From assembly GCF_001310635.1 (NCBI RefSeq), contig NZ_BAXR01000003.1:232261-296260 (forward strand): a DNA stretch of 64,000 bases, read 5' to 3'. The notes under the pieces were generated by a model. The model was not told where the DNA came from. It did no database searches and worked only from the letters and a program-made list of their open reading frames with translations. The translations under genes and the position numbers were made by a program. This document shows positions 41,471 to 56,619 of the stretch, piece by piece. The DNA comes from Bacillus sp. JCM 19034 (GTDB taxonomy: Bacteria > Bacillota > Bacilli > Bacillales > Bacillaceae_D). Positions within the stretch are counted from its first letter, which is position 1. Each line of letters begins with the position of its first letter.

Positions 41471-42384
41471 TGGAGCAACATGAATGGAACATAACAGGTG
41501 AACAGCAAGGTGAACGGATTGATAAGATCTTAACAAGTTTTCAAAACGAATGGTCTAGAACACAAGTACAGAATTGGATAAATGATGAGTGTGTTAAAGT
41601 AAATAATATGCCTGTAAAAAGAAATTATAAAGTAATGGAAAACGATCATGTACAATTAATAATTCCTGAACCTGAAGAGTTACAAGTTGAAGCTGAAAAC
41701 ATTCCCATTGCTGTCGTTTATGAGGACGAAGATGTTATTGTCGTCAATAAACCGAGGGGCATGGTTGTCCATCCGGCACCTGGTCATTCTTCGGGAACGT
41801 TAGTCAATGCCCTAATGTTTCACTGTAACGACTTATCTGGAATTAATGGTGTCATTCGTCCTGGTATTGTACACCGAATAGATAAGGATACATCAGGACT
41901 AATAATGGTTGCAAAAAATGACCGTGCTCATGAATCGCTAGTTAATCAACTAAAAGCGAAAACAACGAAACGGATATATAAAGCAATTGTCCATGGAGTC
42001 ATTCCGCATCAGCACGGAACAATAGACGCACCAATCGGTCGTGACCCTAAGGACCGGCAGAAGATGACGGTTATTGAAGCAAATAGTAAAGAGGCTGTTA
42101 CCCATTTTACTGTTTTAGAAACCTTTAATAATTTTTCATATGTACAATGCGAATTAGAGACAGGTAGAACTCACCAAATTCGTGTTCATATGAAATATAT
42201 AGGTTATCCTTTAGCTGGAGATCCAAAGTATGGTCCTAAACGAAAATCATTACAAATAGATGGACAGGCACTGCATGCAGAGGTTTTAGGTTTTAAACAT
42301 CCAAGAACGGGGAGAGAGCTGCTTTTTGAAGCACCTCTACCAGAAGATATGAAGGAGCAATTGGCTTTACTCCGTTCCCAATAA
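41470..42384 (+). CDS. rluD: 23S rRNA pseudouridine synthase, RluD/YlyB type
   Basis: A 304-residue RluA-family enzyme. An N-terminal S4 domain (GERIDKILTSFQNEWSRTQVQNWI; cited in part) is followed by the catalytic domain with HRIDKDTSGL holding the catalytic aspartate and ETGRTHQIRVHM. It isomerises uridines in helix 69 of 23S rRNA if it follows RluD specificity. It starts with GTG 41470 overlapping the lspA stop, so the two are coupled; AAAAAGGAGAG lies upstream. Confidence 0.9.
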   Translation: MEQHEWNITGEQQGERIDKILTSFQNEWSRTQVQNWINDECVKVNNMPVKRNYKVMENDHVQLIIPEPEELQVEAENIPIAVVYEDEDVIVVNKPRGMVVHPAPGHSSGTLVNALMFHCNDLSGINGVIRPGIVHRIDKDTSGLIMVAKNDRAHESLVNQLKAKTTKRIYKAIVHGVIPHQHGTIDAPIGRDPKDRQKMTVIEANSKEAVTHFTVLETFNNFSYVQCELETGRTHQIRVHMKYIGYPLAGDPKYGPKRKSLQIDGQALHAEVLGFKHPRTGRELLFEAPLPEDMKEQLALLRSQ

Positions 42385-42398
42385 GTCGAAAAAAGTCG

Positions 42399-42427
42399 TT
42401 GACAATTCGGACGAATTCATTCATACT
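42399..42427 (+). promoter_or_regulatory. SigA promoter of the pyr operon
   Basis: TTGACA (42399-42404), a 17-base spacer, then CATACT (42422-42427). Confidence 0.65.
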
Positions 42428-42439
42428 AGCATTAATCAA

Positions 42440-42572
42440 ATAAGTCCTTTAACGTCAGTCCCGTGAGGCTGAGAAGGAAACGGAAACGAATGGTGGGCTA
42501 TGTCTACTTTGACTAGCTATACCTATGTTTACACGACCCTCTCATGCCTTAAACGGTATGAGAGGTTTTTTT
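42440..42572 (+). promoter_or_regulatory. PyrR-dependent attenuator in the pyr leader
   Basis: The PyrR-binding loop AGTCCCGTGAGGCT at 42457-42470 matches the consensus ARUCCNGNGAGGYU exactly, followed by GAGAAGG. The terminator CCTCTCATGCC / GGTATGAGAGG with T7 is at 42537-42572. UMP-bound PyrR should stabilise the binding hairpin, free the terminator and stop transcription. Confidence 0.93.
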
Positions 42573-42605
42573 ATAATAAAAGACATGTTCTTATTTCATA
42601 CATGA

Positions 42606-43157
<552 letters not shown>

Positions 43158-43193
43158 TAAAGTAATATATAGACAACATTAGGGGGAAATACT

Positions 43194-44491
43194 ATGGCAG
43201 CAAATCATGAAGTCGGGATCAAGGAGAGACCACGTTTAGATAAGTGGATAATATTAAGTATTCAGCACCTATTTGCGATGTTTGGAGCAACGATTTTAGT
43301 TCCTTTTTTAGTTGATTTAAGTCCTTCGGTTGCATTGCTTTCTAGTGGACTTGGAACACTTGCTTACTTACTCATTACAAAAGGTCAAGTGCCAGCGTAT
43401 TTAGGATCTTCTTTCGCCTTTATCGCTCCACTCATATCAGCGATGGCGATTGGTGGACCGGAAGGAGCAATGATCGGGAGCTTCTTTGCTGGAATAGTTT
43501 ACGGGATTATAGCACTTGTCATTAAAGCAATCGGAGTAGGTTGGATTATGAAAATATTACCGCCGATTGTTGTTGGACCTGTTATTATGGTCATTGGTTT
43601 AGGTTTAGCAGGCACTGCCATTGATATGTCTATGAATGATCAAGTAACGGGTGAGTATAATGGAATGTTTTTGTTTGTCGCCCTAGTATCACTTGGAATT
43701 ACAGTACTGTCATCGATTTTTCTTTAAAGGTTTTTTTTAGCCTCGTTCCGATCTTGTTTGGAATTATTGGAGGTTATATAACATCACTTATCGTTGGAAT
43801 TATTGATTTTACACCAGTTAAAGATGCAGACTTCATTTCCGCTCCTGAAGTGATTGTCCCATTTGTTTCGTATACGCCAAGTTTGAATTTGACAGTCTTG
43901 CTTATAATGGTACCAATCGCGATTGTCACGATTTCAGAGCATATTGGTGATCAAATGGTTTTAAGTAAAGTAGTGGGCAAGAACTTTATTGATAAACCTG
44001 GCTTACATCGATCGATATTAGGGGATGGAGTTGCAACGATTATTGCTTCTCTAATCGGCGGACCACCTAATACAACGTATGGTGAAAACATTGGGGTTTT
44101 AGCGATTACGAGAGTTTTTAGCGTATTCGTCATAGCGGGTGCGGCCGTATTTGCCATCATCCTGTCATTTATTGGGACCTTTGCAGCTTTTATTGAATCG
44201 ATCCCAACTGCAGTAATGGGTGGTGTATCCATTCTCTTATTCGGTGTTATAGCTTCATCCGGATTAAGAATGTTGATTGATAATAAAATCAACCTTGGTG
44301 AAAAGCGAAACTTAATCATCTCGTCGATTATATTAGTTATCGGTATTGGTGGAGCTGTTATTCAAGCAGGGGAACATGTTGAAATATCAGGAATGGCACT
44401 TGCTGCGATTATTGGGGTAGTCTTACATCAAGTATTACCAAATAAAGAAGTAAGTTATAGCAAAAAGTCAATGTTTGAAATAGAAGAATAA
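43194..44491 (+). CDS. pyrP: uracil permease PyrP, one frame break
   Basis: About 433 residues when joined; a NAT/NCS2 uracil:proton symporter with about 12-14 spans. Motifs: QHLFAMFGATILVP near the N-terminus, the substrate-site segment TISEHIGDQMVLSKV and the NCS2 signature GGPPNTTYGENIGV. The frame breaks within 43717-43738 (T5-CTTTAAAGG-T8). One lost T in the first run restores SSIFSLKVFFSLVPILFGIIGG; two surplus Ts would give SIFLKGFFSLVP, which looks more like other permeases. Only 36 bases separate it from pyrR. Confidence 0.9.
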
Positions 44492-44494
44492 TCG

Positions 44495-44606
44495 ATCCTT
44501 TTAAAAGAAGTACAGAGAGACTTCAAAAGGTGTGGAAATAAGAGAGGTTTAGATTCCTCTTGACGTTTCGTATACCCTGAGAAGCTCTTTCTCAGGGTAT
44601 TTTTTG
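44495..44606 (+). promoter_or_regulatory. second PyrR-type attenuator, between pyrP and pyrB
   Basis: AGTACAGAGAGACT at 44509-44522 matches ARUCCNGNGAGGYU at 12 of 14 positions and keeps the CNGNGA hexaloop. It is framed by CCTTTT...AAAAGG with an A-rich internal bulge, as PyrR sites are. The terminator ATACCCTGAGAA / TTCTCAGGGTAT with T5 is at 44572-44606. Confidence 0.82.
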
Positions 44607-44645
44607 TCACAACTTATCGAAATAGAATATGAGGGGATGAGGAGA

Positions 44646-45563
44646 ATGACAGTTATGGAGCTACAACAGCAAAGAGGAGATCTGTTAACGTTAGATGTTA
44701 TGTCTACTAATGAAATTTTACAATTGTTAAGTGAATCGGAGCAATTTGCTTCTGGCTACGAGTGGCAAGTGAATAAACCCATCGTTGCGGCTAATTTATT
44801 CTTTGAACCTAGTACAAGAACGCGTTATAGCTTTGAAATTGCCGAAAAGTTACTAGGTTTTCATGTCCTTTCATTTAGTGAAGAAACATCAAGTGTGCAA
44901 AAAGGCGAAACATTATTAGATACGGTCAAAACTTTCGAATCCATCGGTGCAAACCTATTAGTCGTTCGTCATCCTGAAAATGAATATTATGAGCAGATTA
45001 AAGATCACATCTCCATTCCAATCATAAATGGAGGGGATGGCAGTGGTCATCACCCAACACAATCATTATTGGATTTACTAACGATTCAACAGGAGTTTCA
45101 AACGTTTAAAGGTTTAAACATTGTCATTGCTGGTGATTTACGCCATAGTCGGGTCGCTCGTTCCAATGCAGCAGCATTAAGCAGGCTCGGAGCAAATGTA
45201 AAAATTGCTGGTCCACACGCTTGGATGGAAGGTTATACACATTTATATGAACACGTCGATTTAGACAGTTTCATGCCAGATGCAGATGTTGTTATGCTTC
45301 TAAGAATTCAACATGAACGCCATGATCAAACGATGTCGTTTTCTAAAGAGGAGTATCATCAAAATTACGGTATGACAATCGAACGGGTGAGTTTCTTGAA
45401 GGCAAATGCAATCATACTTCACCCAGGTCCTGTCAACCGTAACGTTGAACTCGCTGATGAGTTAGTTGAAAGTAAGCATTCAAGAATCTTTAAGCAAATA
45501 CAAAATGGTGTCGCTGTTCGCAAAGCTGTGCTGAAGCGAGCTATTCTTAACGAAACATTATAG
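44646..45563 (+). CDS. pyrB: aspartate carbamoyltransferase catalytic chain
   Basis: A 305-residue enzyme joining carbamoyl phosphate and aspartate, the first committed pyrimidine step. The carbamoyl-phosphate site [13 protein letters not shown] and [12 protein letters not shown], and [10 protein letters not shown], are present. There is no pyrI gene, as usual in Bacillus. The start is ATG 44646 behind GAGGAG; a TTG frame opening at 44604 lies inside the attenuator terminator. pyrC follows after 11 bases. Confidence 0.95.
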   Translation: MTVMELQQQRGDLLTLDVMSTNEILQLLSESEQFASGYEWQVNKPIVAANLFFEPSTRTRYSFEIAEKLLGFHVLSFSEETSSVQKGETLLDTVKTFESIGANLLVVRHPENEYYEQIKDHISIPIINGGDGSGHHPTQSLLDLLTIQQEFQTFKGLNIVIAGDLRHSRVARSNAAALSRLGANVKIAGPHAWMEGYTHLYEHVDLDSFMPDADVVMLLRIQHERHDQTMSFSKEEYHQNYGMTIERVSFLKANAIILHPGPVNRNVELADELVESKHSRIFKQIQNGVAVRKAVLKRAILNETL

Positions 45564-45574
45564 GAGGAGAAAAG

Positions 45575-46851
45575 ATGAATACAAAATTAATAGGTGGATT
45601 CATTTTACAAGGAAATGGTGAGCTCATACAACAAGATGTTTATTTCATTGATGGGAAGATTCAATTTGAAACGAACGAACAAGTAACAGAAGTAATAGAT
45701 GTTTCAGGGAAGCTCATATCTGCTGGTTTAGTTGATGTACATGTCCATTTACGTGAACCCGGTGGCGAACATAAAGAAACAATTGCTACAGGAACACAAG
45801 CAGCAGCGGCAGGAGGTTTTACAACGATTTGTCCAATGCCTAACACACGTCCAGTGCCTGATACGAAGGACCAGGTAGAGTGGCTACAAAAGCGGATCGA
45901 TGAAACAGCTGTTGTCCGAGTACTACCGTATGCAGCAATTACAACTAGACAGCTTGGAAAAGACCTTACTGATTTTTCCGCATTAAAAGAGGCTGGTGCG
46001 TTTGCTTTTACAGATGATGGCGTAGGCGTTCAATCTGCTGATATGATGCTACAAGCGATGAAGAAAGCCTCGGAATTAAATATGGCGATTGTTGCTCATT
46101 GTGAAGAAAACACATTGATTCATGGTGGTTCTGTACACGAAGGCGAATTTGCTAAAGCAAATGGCTTAAAAGGAATTCCATCTGTTTGTGAGTCTGTACA
46201 TATTGCAAGAGATGTCCTTTTAGCTGAAGCGGCAGGCGTTCATTACCATGTTTGTCATATTAGTACGAAGGAGTCAGTTCGGGTTGTTCGTGATGCGAAA
46301 AAAGCAGGTATTCATGTAACAGCTGAAGTAACACCACATCATCTACTACTATGTGATGAAGATATTGAAGGGGTTGATCCTAACTATAAAATGAATCCAC
46401 CTCTTCGGTCAAAAGCCGATCGTGAAGCATTATGGGAAGGCTTATTAGACGGGACGATCGATTTTATTGCAACAGATCATGCACCACACTCAGCAGATGA
46501 AAAAGCAGCGGGTATGGAGAAAGCACCATTTGGTATTGTCGGCTTAGAAACTGCTTTTCCTTTATTATATACTCACTTTGTAAAAACAGGGAAAATTACG
46601 TTGAAACAATTAGTAGATTGGTTAACGGTAAAGCCTGCAGAAACGTTCGATCTACCATATGGCACCCTTAAGCAAGGGGCTATTGCAGATGTAACAATTA
46701 TAGATTTAGAAAATGAGAAAGAAATTCGTGCTGATCAACTATTATCAAAAGGAAAAACACGCCATTTTTAGGCTGGTCTTGTGTTGGATGGCCTGAATAT
46801 ACATTTGTAGGTGGACAACTTGTATTTGCGAAAGGAAAGGTGACCTCATGA
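45575..46851 (+). CDS. pyrC: dihydroorotase, one frame break
   Basis: About 426 residues when joined; a class I, zinc-dependent amidohydrolase that cyclises carbamoyl-aspartate. Metal ligands are seen in [34 protein letters not shown] and IATDHAPHS. The frame breaks in the A5 run 46753-46757: one more A changes [12 protein letters not shown] to [19 protein letters not shown] and runs to a stop at 46851. That stop overlaps the carA start (ATGA), which supports the joined reading. Confidence 0.94.
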
Positions 46852-47935
46852 AACGTCAATTAATTTTGGAAGATGGATCTGTGTTTGTTGGAGAAGGATT
46901 TGGTTCGGCAAAAGAACTGAGCGGAGAAGTAGTGTTTAATACTGGAATGACAGGGTACCAAGAAATTTTATCTGACCCTTCTTATTGTGCCAAATAATTA
47001 CGATGACGTATCCATTAATCGGAAATTATGGGATTAATCGCGATGATTTCGAATCTATTACACCAGCAATCAATGGTTTAATTGTTAAAGAATACGAGCC
47101 TGAGCCAAGTCATTGTCAAAAAGAGGAGCCCCTTCATGAGCTATTAGCAGCAAAGGATATACCTGGTCTTTCAGGAATTGACACACGTAAATTAACGAGG
47201 CTAATCAGAGAGCACGGTACGTTAAAAGGGAGAATTTGTTCGCTTGAAATCGATGTGAACTCAGTTGTAAAAGAATTGCAACAAGCTGATTTTCCACATG
47301 ATCAAGTTGAAAGAGTTTCAACAAAGGATCCGTATCACGCACCAGGAAGAGGCAATCGAGTTGTGCTAGTGGATTTTGGGATGAAGCATGGTATTTTACA
47401 AGAATTGATTGCTCGTCAATGTGATGTTGTCGTCGTACCTTATAACACGCCAGCTGAAGAGATCATTCGTTTAGGGGCAGACGGTGTTATGTTAAGTAAT
47501 GGTCCGGGGAATCCAGTCGATGTTCCTGAGGCGATCGAAATGATTAAACAATTAATCGGCAAAGTACCGATTTTCGGTATTTGTTTAGGTCATCAGTTGC
47601 TAGCTTTAGCTGGCGGAGCAACAACGAGTAAATTACGCTTCGGGCATCGCGGCTCAAACCACCCGGTTCGCGACTTAGAAACTGGAAAAATTGCCATTAC
47701 AGCACAAAATCATGGTTATACGGTGGATTTAAAGTCATTGGAAGGTACGTCCTTACAGCTCACACATGTAGCAGTGAATGATGGGACGGTTGAAGGTATA
47801 AAAGTGAAGGATGCACCTGCATTTAGTGTGCAATATCATCCTGAAGCTTCACCGGGACCTCATGATGCCAATGATTTGTTTGATCAATTTATCGCAATGA
47901 TGGAAACAGCTAAGAAACGTTCACTACACGTATAG
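46848..47935 (+). CDS. carA: carbamoyl-phosphate synthase small (glutaminase) chain, one frame break
   Basis: About 363 residues when joined. It supplies ammonia from glutamine to CarB. It starts [19 protein letters not shown] at ATG 46848; the frame breaks near G 46989, where one more G changes DPSYCAK-stop to [20 protein letters not shown]. The C-terminal class I glutaminase has the nucleophile cysteine in [12 protein letters not shown] and the His-Glu pair in [11 protein letters not shown]. It is followed by carB after 15 bases. Confidence 0.95.
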
Positions 47936-47950
47936 TAGGGGGAGAAAATA

Positions 47951-50900
47951 ATGGGAAAACGTAACGATATACAAAAAGTATTAGTCATCGGGTCTGGGCC
48001 GATTGTGATTGGACAAGCTGCAGAGTTCGATTATGCAGGAACACAAGCTTGTCAAGCATTAAAGGAAGAAGGATATGAAGTTATTTTAATTAACTCCAAT
48101 CCAGCAACGATCATGACGGATACGACAATGGCTGATCGTGTATACATTGAACCGATTACACTTGAATTTGTCAGCAAGATTATTCGGAAAGAACGTCCTG
48201 ATGGAATTGTTGCAACATTGGGTGGACAAACGGGATTAAATATGGCAATGGAGTTAGAAGAATCAGGTATTCTTGAACGTTATCAAATTGAGCTTCTTGG
48301 TACGAACCTTGATGCGATCAAACGAGCAGAGGATCGTGATTTATTTAGAAGTTTAATGCATGAATTAAATCAACCAGTACCAGAAAGTGACATCGTTCAT
48401 AACCTTGATGAAGCATTTGCGTTCGTTCGGAAAGTTGGCTATCCAGTTATTATTCGTCCCGCTTATACATTAGGTGGAACGGGAGGCGGTATTGCCAATA
48501 ATGAGCAAGAGTTTAAAGAAATTGTTGCAAGCGGGCTGAAGTATAGTCCTGTCACTCAATGTTTAGTAGAGAAGAGTATAGCCGGCTTTAAAGAAGTCGA
48601 ATATGAAGTGATGCGTGATGCAAGTGATAACGCTATTGTTGTTTGTAATATGGAGAACATTGATCCGGTGGGTGTTCATACAGGCGATTCAATTGTTGTT
48701 GCACCGAGCCAAACATTAACGGACCGAGATTACCAACGTCTCCGTAATGCGTCTTTAACGATTATTAGAGCTCTCGGTATCGAAGGAGGCTGTAACGTTC
48801 AGTTTGCTCATGATGCCAATAGTGATCAATATTATATTATTGAAGTAAACCCGCGTGTAAGTCGTTCATCAGCACTAGCATCGAAGGCAACAGGTTATCC
48901 GATTGCCAAAATGGCAGCAAAGATTGCTGTAGGTTATAGTTTGGATGAGTTAATGAACCCAATCACAGGGAAAACGTATGCGAGCTTTGAACCAGCCCTT
49001 GATTATGTCGTTTCGAAAATCCCACGCTGGCCGTTTGATAAATTTGAATCAGCTAATCGATCACTCGGTACGCAAATGAAGGCGACTGGGGAAGTAATGG
49101 CAATCGGGAGAAATTTAGAGGAATCTTTACTAAAGGCTGTTCGTTCATTAGAAGCAGGTTATGATCACTTATATGATTTAAAATTAACAAAAATCGAAAC
49201 AGAGGTATTACTTGATCGCATTCCAAAGGCGGATGATGAGCGTTTGTTTATTCTTGCTGAGCTCTTAAGACGTGGTGAAACGGTACAAACGCTATGTGAA
49301 CGTACTAAAATAGACCGATTTTTCATGCAAAAGCTACATCGTATCATTCAGCTTGAAGCACAGTTGAAAGAGGCAAAAGGTGATACAGAACTATTAAAGA
49401 AGGCGAAAGAAAGAGGATTTTCCGATTTAGCAATCGCACGTTTATGGGAGCAAAACGAAAGCGAAGTTTATGAATTCCGTAAGCAACACGGATTGATGCC
49501 TGTTTATAAAATGGTTGATACATGTGCTGCTGAATTCGAATCAGCTACTCCTTATTTTTACGGAACTTATGAAGAAGAAAATGAATCAAAACGAACACCG
49601 CAAAAGAGTATTCTTGTCTTAGGATCTGGTCCAATTCGAATTGGACAAGGGATTGAATTTGATTATGCAACGGTCCATACGGTATGGGCAATTAAAGAAG
49701 CTGGGTTTGAAGCAATTATCATGAACAACAATCCAGAAACAGTTTCAACCGATTTTAGTACATCTGATAAGCTTTATTTTGAACCATTGACAGTTGAAGA
49801 TGTTATGCACGTTTATGAACAAGAAAAGCCAGAGGGCGTTATCGTTCAGTTTGGTGGACAAACAGCGATCAACTTAGCAGCAGATTTACAAGCAAGAGGT
49901 GTTCCTATTATCGGGACATCATTAGAAAGTATGGATCGTGCTGAGGATCGTGATAAATTTGAACAAACATTGCTGGAACTCAATATCCCACAACCACTTG
50001 GGCGCACGGCAACTTCTGTAGAAGGAGCAGTTGAAATTGCTCGTGAAATTGGCTATCCGGTTCTTGTTCGACCATCCTATGTTCTTGGTGGGCGAGCGAT
50101 GGAAATCGTTTATAAAGAGGATGAATTATTAAATTATATGACAAATGCAGTTAACGTTAACCCGAAACATCCGGTGTTAGTTGACCGTTATTTAACGGGG
50201 AAAGAGCTTGAAGTCGATGCGATTTCCGATGGTGAAAATGTGTTTATTCCAGGGATAATGGAACATATTGAACGTGCAGGGGTGCATTCTGGTGATTCCA
50301 TTGCCGTCTATCCTCCGCAAACAGTTCCAGAGCATTTAAAGCAAAAGCTGATTGAACGAACAATCTCCATCGCAAGAGGATTGAAAATTATTGGTCTATT
50401 GAATATCCAGTTTGTTTGGCACAAAGATGAAGTTTATGTGCTTGAAGTTAACCCGCGTTCAAGTCGAACTGTACCATTTTTAAGTAAAATTACCGGTGTA
50501 CCGATGGCTAATATTGCAACGAAAGTTATGCTTGGACAATCGTTGCCTGAACTTGGCTATGAAACAGGCTATCAAGAAGAAGCAAAGGAAGTATCTGTGA
50601 AAGTACCTGTATTCTCATTTGCGAAATTAAGAAGGGTCGATATTACGTTAGGACCTGAGATGAAGTCGACTGGAGAAGTAATGGGTCGTGACCATACGTT
50701 AGAAAAAGCGTTATATAAAGGACTAGTCGCTTCGGGTATGCAAATACCAACTCACGGTTCTGTCTTGTTTACAGTCGCTGATAAAGACAAGGACGAGGCT
50801 TTGGCACTTGTTGACCGTTTCCATCGATTAGGCTTCGATATATTAGCAACGACAGGAACAGCAAGCTTCATACAGGAAGCTAACATTCCGGTAACTATTG

Positions 50901-51142
50901 TCAATAAAATCGGTGAGGAAAAGCCACATTTATTAGATGTGATTCAACAAGGACAAGCACAATTTGTCATTAATACGCTAACAAGAGGAAAACAGCCTGC
51001 TCGTGATGGATTCCGTATTCGCCGAGAAGCGGTGGAAAACGGCGTTGTTTGTTTAACATCAATGGATACAGCAGAAGCATTATTACGAGTGCTTGAATCA
51101 ATAACATTCTCTTCAGAGCATATGCCTGAGTTGAAGCTTTAG
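47951..51142 (+). CDS. carB: carbamoyl-phosphate synthase large chain
   Basis: A 1063-residue enzyme with two ATP-grasp halves: one for carboxyphosphate ([34 protein letters not shown]) and one for carbamate phosphorylation ([31 protein letters not shown]). An oligomerisation domain lies between them, and a C-terminal MGS-like allosteric domain ([19 protein letters not shown]) ends the protein. The frame is intact over 3.2 kb. AGTAGGGGGAG precedes the ATG. Confidence 0.97.
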   Translation: MGKRNDIQKVLVIGSGPIVIGQAAEFDYAGTQACQALKEEGYEVILINSNPATIMTDTTMADRVYIEPITLEFVSKIIRKERPDGIVATLGGQTGLNMAMELEESGILERYQIELLGTNLDAIKRAEDRDLFRSLMHELNQPVPESDIVHNLDEAFAFVRKVGYPVIIRPAYTLGGTGGGIANNEQEFKEIVASGLKYSPVTQCLVEKSIAGFKEVEYEVMRDASDNAIVVCNMENIDPVGVHTGDSIVVAPSQTLTDRDYQRLRNASLTIIRALGIEGGCNVQFAHDANSDQYYIIEVNPRVSRSSALASKATGYPIAKMAAKIAVGYSLDELMNPITGKTYASFEPALDYVVSKIPRWPFDKFESANRSLGTQMKATGEVMAIGRNLEESLLKAVRSLEAGYDHLYDLKLTKIETEVLLDRIPKADDERLFILAELLRRGETVQTLCERTKIDRFFMQKLHRIIQLEAQLKEAKGDTELLKKAKERGFSDLAIARLWEQNESEVYEFRKQHGLMPVYKMVDTCAAEFESATPYFYGTYEEENESKRTPQKSILVLGSGPIRIGQGIEFDYATVHTVWAIKEAGFEAIIMNNNPETVSTDFSTSDKLYFEPLTVEDVMHVYEQEKPEGVIVQFGGQTAINLAADLQARGVPIIGTSLESMDRAEDRDKFEQTLLELNIPQPLGRTATSVEGAVEIAREIGYPVLVRPSYVLGGRAMEIVYKEDELLNYMTNAVNVNPKHPVLVDRYLTGKELEVDAISDGENVFIPGIMEHIERAGVHSGDSIAVYPPQTVPEHLKQKLIERTISIARGLKIIGLLNIQFVWHKDEVYVLEVNPRSSRTVPFLSKITGVPMANIATKVMLGQSLPELGYETGYQEEAKEVSVKVPVFSFAKLRRVDITLGPEMKSTGEVMGRDHTLEKALYKGLVASGMQIPTHGSVLFTVADKDKDEALALVDRFHRLGFDILATTGTASFIQEANIPVTIVNKIGEEKPHLLDVIQQGQAQFVINTLTRGKQPARDGFRIRREAVENGVVCLTSMDTAEALLRVLESITFSSEHMPELKL

Positions 51143-51162
51143 AAAAAACGAGTGGGGGGACT

Positions 51163-53559
<2,397 letters not shown>

Positions 53560-53563
<4 letters not shown>

Positions 53564-54192
53564 GGGAAGTTATAGCAAAGCATTTATTAAATATAGAAGC
53601 TGTCCATTTGCAACCAAAAAATCCTTTTACATGGACATCGGGAATAAAGTCTCCAATTTATTGTGATAATCGATTAACGCTTTCATTTCCGAATGTGAGA
53701 AAGGATATTATTAAAGGATTTGTTGAGCTTTATAACGAGCATATAAAGCATGCGGATGTGATTGCAGGTACGGCAACTGCAGGTATCCCACATGCAGCTT
53801 TATTAGCAGACGCACTAGATTTACCAATGGTTTACGTACGTGGTAGTGCAAAAGGGCATGGAAAGCAAAATCAAATTGAAGGTAAAATCGAGCAAGGTCA
53901 GAAGGTCGTACTTGTCGAAGACCTTATTTCAACGGGAGGTAGTGTTGTTAAAGCTGCTGAAGCTCTGAAGGCAGCAGGAGCAGAAGTAGTGGCTGTATTG
54001 GCGATATTTACATATGAATTTCCAAAAGCCGAAGAGACGATGCAAAAAGCCGAATTACCAGCATATATTTTAACTAGCTATTCCACATTAGTTGAGGTAG
54101 CTAGTAATAATGGCTATATTCAACAAGAGGATGTTGCAAAATTAAATGAATGGAGAAAAGATCCGCAATCTCTTAATTGGATGGATCAGTAA
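53560..54192 (+). CDS. pyrE: orotate phosphoribosyltransferase
   Basis: A 210-residue PRTase converting orotate and PRPP to OMP. The N-terminus [30 protein letters not shown] and the PRPP site [17 protein letters not shown] are visible. I place the start at GTG 53560, 6 bases after GGGAGGG and overlapping the pyrF stop; the longer frame from 53470 runs inside pyrF. It is the last gene of the pyr operon. Confidence 0.95.
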
Positions 54193-54218
54193 CCAAAGTG
54201 CGTTCCTAATTAAGTTTG

Positions 54219-54275
54219 CTCCCATCAAAGTAGACAGATGAAATAAAAATCTGTTTACAGATGGGAGATATTTTT
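54219..54275 (+). terminator. terminator of the pyr operon
   Basis: An outer stem CTCCCATC / GATGGGAG and an inner GTA-ACAGAT / ATCTGT-TAC pairing, followed by ATATTTTT. Confidence 0.78.
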
Positions 54276-54348
54276 ATGATTTATTAGAAGAGAGTACCTT
54301 CTAATATCATGTCCATAATATTCAAAAAGGTTTAAAAGCAAATAACAC

Positions 54349-56056
54349 TTACTTTCTTAATGAGCGTACAAGATCTTCATCTGGTGTAACAAATAAAGTT
54401 GTTTGCTGTTCATAAATGACAAACCCAGGTTTGGCACCATTAGGCTTATGAACATGGCGAATTTTCGTGTAGTCAACTGGAACGGAACTTGACTGGCGTG
54501 CTTTACTAAAAAACGCAGCAACGGTAGCAGCTTCGATCAATGTTTGCTCATCAGGATCAAAACTTCTAATCACAACATGAGACCCTGGAATGTCTTTTGT
54601 GTGAAGCCATATTTCATCTTGACGGGCGAAACGCATGGTGACATATTCATTTTGCTTATTATTCTTTCCAACATAAAAGTCGATGCCAGTTGTTGATTGG
54701 TACGCTTCAATTTGTGGCTTTACATCTTTCTTTTTCTTTTTTTGTTGCTGTCTACGACGTAAATAGCCCTCTTCTATCAATTCTTCTCGTATTTCCTCAA
54801 TATCCTTTGGTGACGCACTTTCCATTTGTTGAATGAGCAGTTCGAAGTAACGCATTTCTTCATTACTTTTTTCGATTTGCTCATGAACAACTTTTACTGA
54901 ATTTTTTGCCTTGTTGTAGCGTTTAAAGTATGCTTGAGCATTTTCGGAACCTGTCTTTAATGGATCCAATTCTATTGTAATTGTCTTTTGGTTTTCATCG
55001 TAATAATCAATGGCCTCAACAGACGTATCTCCACGTTTGATCATATGAATATTTGCCGTAATAAGCTCACCGAGTTTCTGATATTCTTGTGCTTGGTCTG
55101 CTTGGGTTAACGTTTTTTCTAACTTTTTTGATTTTTTTCTTGTTTTTTTGCCATTCATTTTTCATAAAACGTTCTAAATCATGTGCTTGCTGCTTAACAC
55201 GGTCACGCTCTGCCTTTCCAAAGAAGAAACGATCGAGTAATTCACTGACGGTTTTAAACGTTTTTCTTTCGCCATTTAGGTGCTTAAGGTGGATGAGTGA
55301 AAACGCTTCTTTTTCACTCATAATCATTTCTGGCTCATACGAATGATTTTTAAATTGTGTCATGAGTGAAAGGAATGCTTCACTAATAGACTGTTTATTT
55401 ACGAATGGTCCAGCCAAATGAATGATTTCTTTTGCAAGCATCGGTGACAGTCCTGCTAAGTGATCAACGAGTTGCTTATCAAGCTTACCAGCATTGAAAT
55501 CTAAAAGTTGCAGCAAGCGAGTTTCATCAATCATAAGTGGATCTTCTTTGTTCTGTTCAGGAGGCCTTATGTAACGTTGGCCTGGAAGGATCGTTCTAAT
55601 GCTACTTTGTGTTAAACCAACATGTTTAATGGAATCAAGAATGATCTCCGTGTCGGCATCAACTAGGCTAATATTACTATGTCTGCCCATAATCTCAATG
55701 TACAGCTTCTTACGTGTCTCATCGCCAATCTCGTCTTTATGCCGGATCGTAAAGACAATTACTCGCTCCATATCTAGCTGTTCAATTTGTTCTATGATAG
55801 CCCCTTCTAAATGCTTACGCAAAAGCATGCAGAACATCGGTGGTTCAGCAGGATTTTCGTATTTTTCGTTTGTAAAATGTATCCGTGCGAAACTTGCATT
55901 AACAGACATAAGCAAGTGGAAATTTTGCCGATTAGCACGAATCGTAAATACTAAATCAGTTTTAAAAGGCTGATATATTTTTGAAATGCGACCTGAGGTT
56001 ATTTGTGAGCTCAATTCATGTGTAATAGCTCGTGTCATAAATCCGTCGAATGACAT
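54349..56056 (-). CDS. rqcH: Rqc2-type ribosome quality control protein RqcH (YloA), one frame break
   Basis: About 569 residues when joined. RqcH binds stalled large subunits and recruits tRNA-Ala to add C-terminal alanine tails. NFACT-N domain (ITKIYQP-like [35 protein letters not shown]), coiled coils, then NFACT-R ([35 protein letters not shown]). The frame breaks at the coding-strand A6 run (T6 at 55124-55129): removing one A gives [18 protein letters not shown], the family sequence. The start is ATG 56056 (MSFDGFM), 8 bases after GAAAGG; the ATG at 56065 touches the ribosome site. Confidence 0.9.
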
Positions 56057-56065
56057 CTTGTTCAT

Positions 56066-56619
56066 CCTTTCTCATTGCCATGTGAACGATTGTAATCATT
56101 ATTTCATATGTGCATTACTTTAGTATAGCATGTTTTACCTAACTGCTGAATAAAATGGCATGTATATGATGACAGAAGGGAATGAGGAAGAGGTTGTTGG
56201 ATAAGGCAAATGAATAATAATTGACATTACACGAAGGACTAAGAATAAAGAAAGTAGAAAATAGAAAATAGGTTTTATGTCTATGATACGTATTTTACTC
56301 AGGCATGACTCAATTGAATAACCACTACTGTTGAAATATTTTATTCGATAAAGGCTTAATATACTAGTTCTTAGGATTCCTCAACTTTAGGGTCGTTCAA
56401 AGAAAAGAATCGTTAAATAGAGAAGAACGGATATTCCAATGGTGTATACTAGGTGTGGATTATGCTAAGCTAATATTATACGATTAAAGTTTCGTATATT
56501 TGGTTCATTTTCTGTAAATTAAGTAGATTATCCATTAAATACAATCTAATTAGAATATTGTCCGGAATCTCTTGTTGAAACATATAGATTTCGTTAGAAT
56601 AATGATTGGATGTGATGAT
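56066..56619. other. 554-base noncoding gap between divergent rqcH and yicC
   Basis: No open frame with coding character on either strand. It is AT-rich, with TTGACA-N17-AATAAA at 56221-56249 as a possible plus-strand promoter. In B. subtilis this position holds yloB, a calcium-pumping ATPase gene; I see no remnant of its motifs (for example DKTGTLT) here. Confidence 0.6.
56122..56130 (-). promoter_or_regulatory. extended -10 promoter for rqcH
   Basis: On the minus strand TGCTATACT is an extended -10 about 65 bases before the rqcH start; the -35 is weak (TTCAGC). Confidence 0.5.

Noticed and set aside
55599..55973. A 124-codon plus-strand open frame opposite rqcH
   Set aside because: It mirrors the conserved NFACT-N domain on the minus strand and has no promoter or ribosome site.
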